Of a DNA stretch of 7,766 bases, positions 7,388 through 7,766 are shown one piece after another. The notes below the pieces were generated by a model, which had not been told where the DNA came from, made no database searches, and was given only the letters and a program-made list of their open reading frames with translations. Source of the DNA: an uncultured Gammaproteobacteria bacterium (GTDB lineage: Bacteria > Pseudomonadota > Gammaproteobacteria > Halothiobacillales > Halothiobacillaceae); NCBI GenBank assembly GCA_938004235.1, contig CALKWL010000326.1:1-7766 (forward strand), in the 5' to 3' direction. The position numbers were made by a program, and so were the translations under genes. Within the stretch, counting starts at the first letter, position 1. Every line of letters begins with the position of its first letter.

Positions 7388-7681
7388 CTACGGCAAACGC
7401 TGGCGCACGAACTCGGTCAGGCTGCCGAGGGTTTCGAACAGGCTGGAGTCGATTTCGTCGTCGTGCAGGGTCAGGCCAAGTTGTTGTTCCAGCGCGGTCA
7501 GTACCGCCAATACGCCCATGGAGTCGAGTTGCGGCAGCGCGCCGAGCAAGGGGGAATCGGCGCTGAGGGCGAAGGCCTCGTCGCCAAGTTGAAGGGCATC
7601 GTGCAGGATGGCGCGCAGGTCGGCTTCCAGGTTCTTGGAAGGCTTGAAGGTCGACCCAAGTGGACATTCGACCGGGTGCAT
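7388..7681 (-). CDS. Acyl carrier protein
   Basis: A 97-residue carrier of the phosphopantetheine-binding family. The attachment serine is S54 in LDSMG (52-56), followed by the helix LAVLTALEQQLGLTL and the acidic HDDEI stretch. The LLGALPQLDSMGV pattern is like carriers found beside exosortase/PEP-CTERM and acyltransferase loci rather than the fatty-acid AcpP, but no such neighbour is visible here. The start is ATG 7681. The open frame runs on to base 7738, but its extra first residues (MCSSDL...) come from sequencing adapter and are false. An N-terminal extension of about 17 residues before KNLEADLRAIL is longer than usual, so the true start is uncertain. The gene ends 63 bases before uup in the same direction, so joint transcription is plausible. 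Confidence 0.85.
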   Translation of the reverse strand: MHPVECPLGSTFKPSKNLEADLRAILHDALQLGDEAFALSADSPLLGALPQLDSMGVLAVLTALEQQLGLTLHDDEIDSSLFETLGSLTEFVRQRLP

Positions 7682-7721
7682 GGACGGCAGCAAAACGCTT
7701 AGGCTCCCAGGTGCGTCTGAG

Positions 7722-7766
7722 AGATCGGAAGAGCACACGTCTGAACTCCAGTCACGTCAGTCAATC
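7722..7766 (+). other. Illumina TruSeq adapter with index (contamination)
   Basis: From 7722 the sequence is the TruSeq read-1 3' adapter, beginning AGATCGGAAGAGC and ending CCAGTCAC at 7755. The next eight bases, GTCAGTCA (7756-7763), sit where the index belongs, and ATC (7764-7766) is the start of the constant part after it. Genomic sequence therefore ends at about 7721. Confidence 0.98.

Noticed and set aside
7682..7738. Extended acyl carrier protein start (MCSSDL...)
   Set aside because: The first residues are translated TruSeq adapter.

Overview
The window looks like a metagenome- or draft-assembly contig from a high-GC gammaproteobacterium or betaproteobacterium. The supports are a GC-rich host part with strong GC3, a Uup-type ABC-F ATPase, an exosortase/acyltransferase-type acyl carrier protein, a TgpA-like transglutaminase fragment, GTAG-type REP hairpins with their RAYT transposase, and a membrane protein of a type I associate with sulfur-oxidizing Proteobacteria (from memory, not checked). 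No finer placement is justified. Both contig ends are suspect. The last 45 bases are Illumina TruSeq adapter plus index, and the first ~48 bases do not continue the gene they touch.

Layout. 1-48: foreign or chimeric bases. 49-666 (+): C-terminal part of a TgpA-like transglutaminase (transmembrane segment plus DUF4129-like tail). 667-990: gene-free, with an inverted repeat, an AT-rich stretch and a 14-bp palindrome, probably the promoter/leader of the next gene. 991-1722 (+): four-helix membrane protein with two CxxC pairs, DUF4395-like. 1727-2995 (-): convergent SAM-dependent methyltransferase of the Methyltransf_32 type. 3029-3166 (-): apparent C-terminal stump of an unidentified gene. 3296-4465 (-): visibly less GC-rich remnant of a Mu-like prophage, holding the C-terminal toxin-like domain of a MuF/gpF head protein followed by an intact gpG-type virion morphogenesis gene. 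A pair of direct, hairpin-forming repeats lies between them. 4466-5291: REP island with two GTAG...CTAC REPINs and one single REP around a RAYT gene (4588-5121, +). 5318-7324 (-): uup, carrying two in-frame palindromic insertions. 7388-7681 (-): acyl carrier protein, upstream of uup in the same orientation. 7722-7766: adapter.

The genes do not form one pathway. The window is a host segment scarred by mobile DNA: a decayed Mu-like prophage fragment sits between a truncated host gene and a REP/RAYT island that ends 26 bp from the uup stop codon. Palindromic repeats have also entered the uup coding sequence without breaking its frame. The nearest things to an undescribed element are the paired three-way-junction repeats at 3786-3941 and the multi-hairpin insertion inside the first nucleotide-binding domain of Uup. 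I see no CRISPR array, tRNA, rRNA or intact new defence system.
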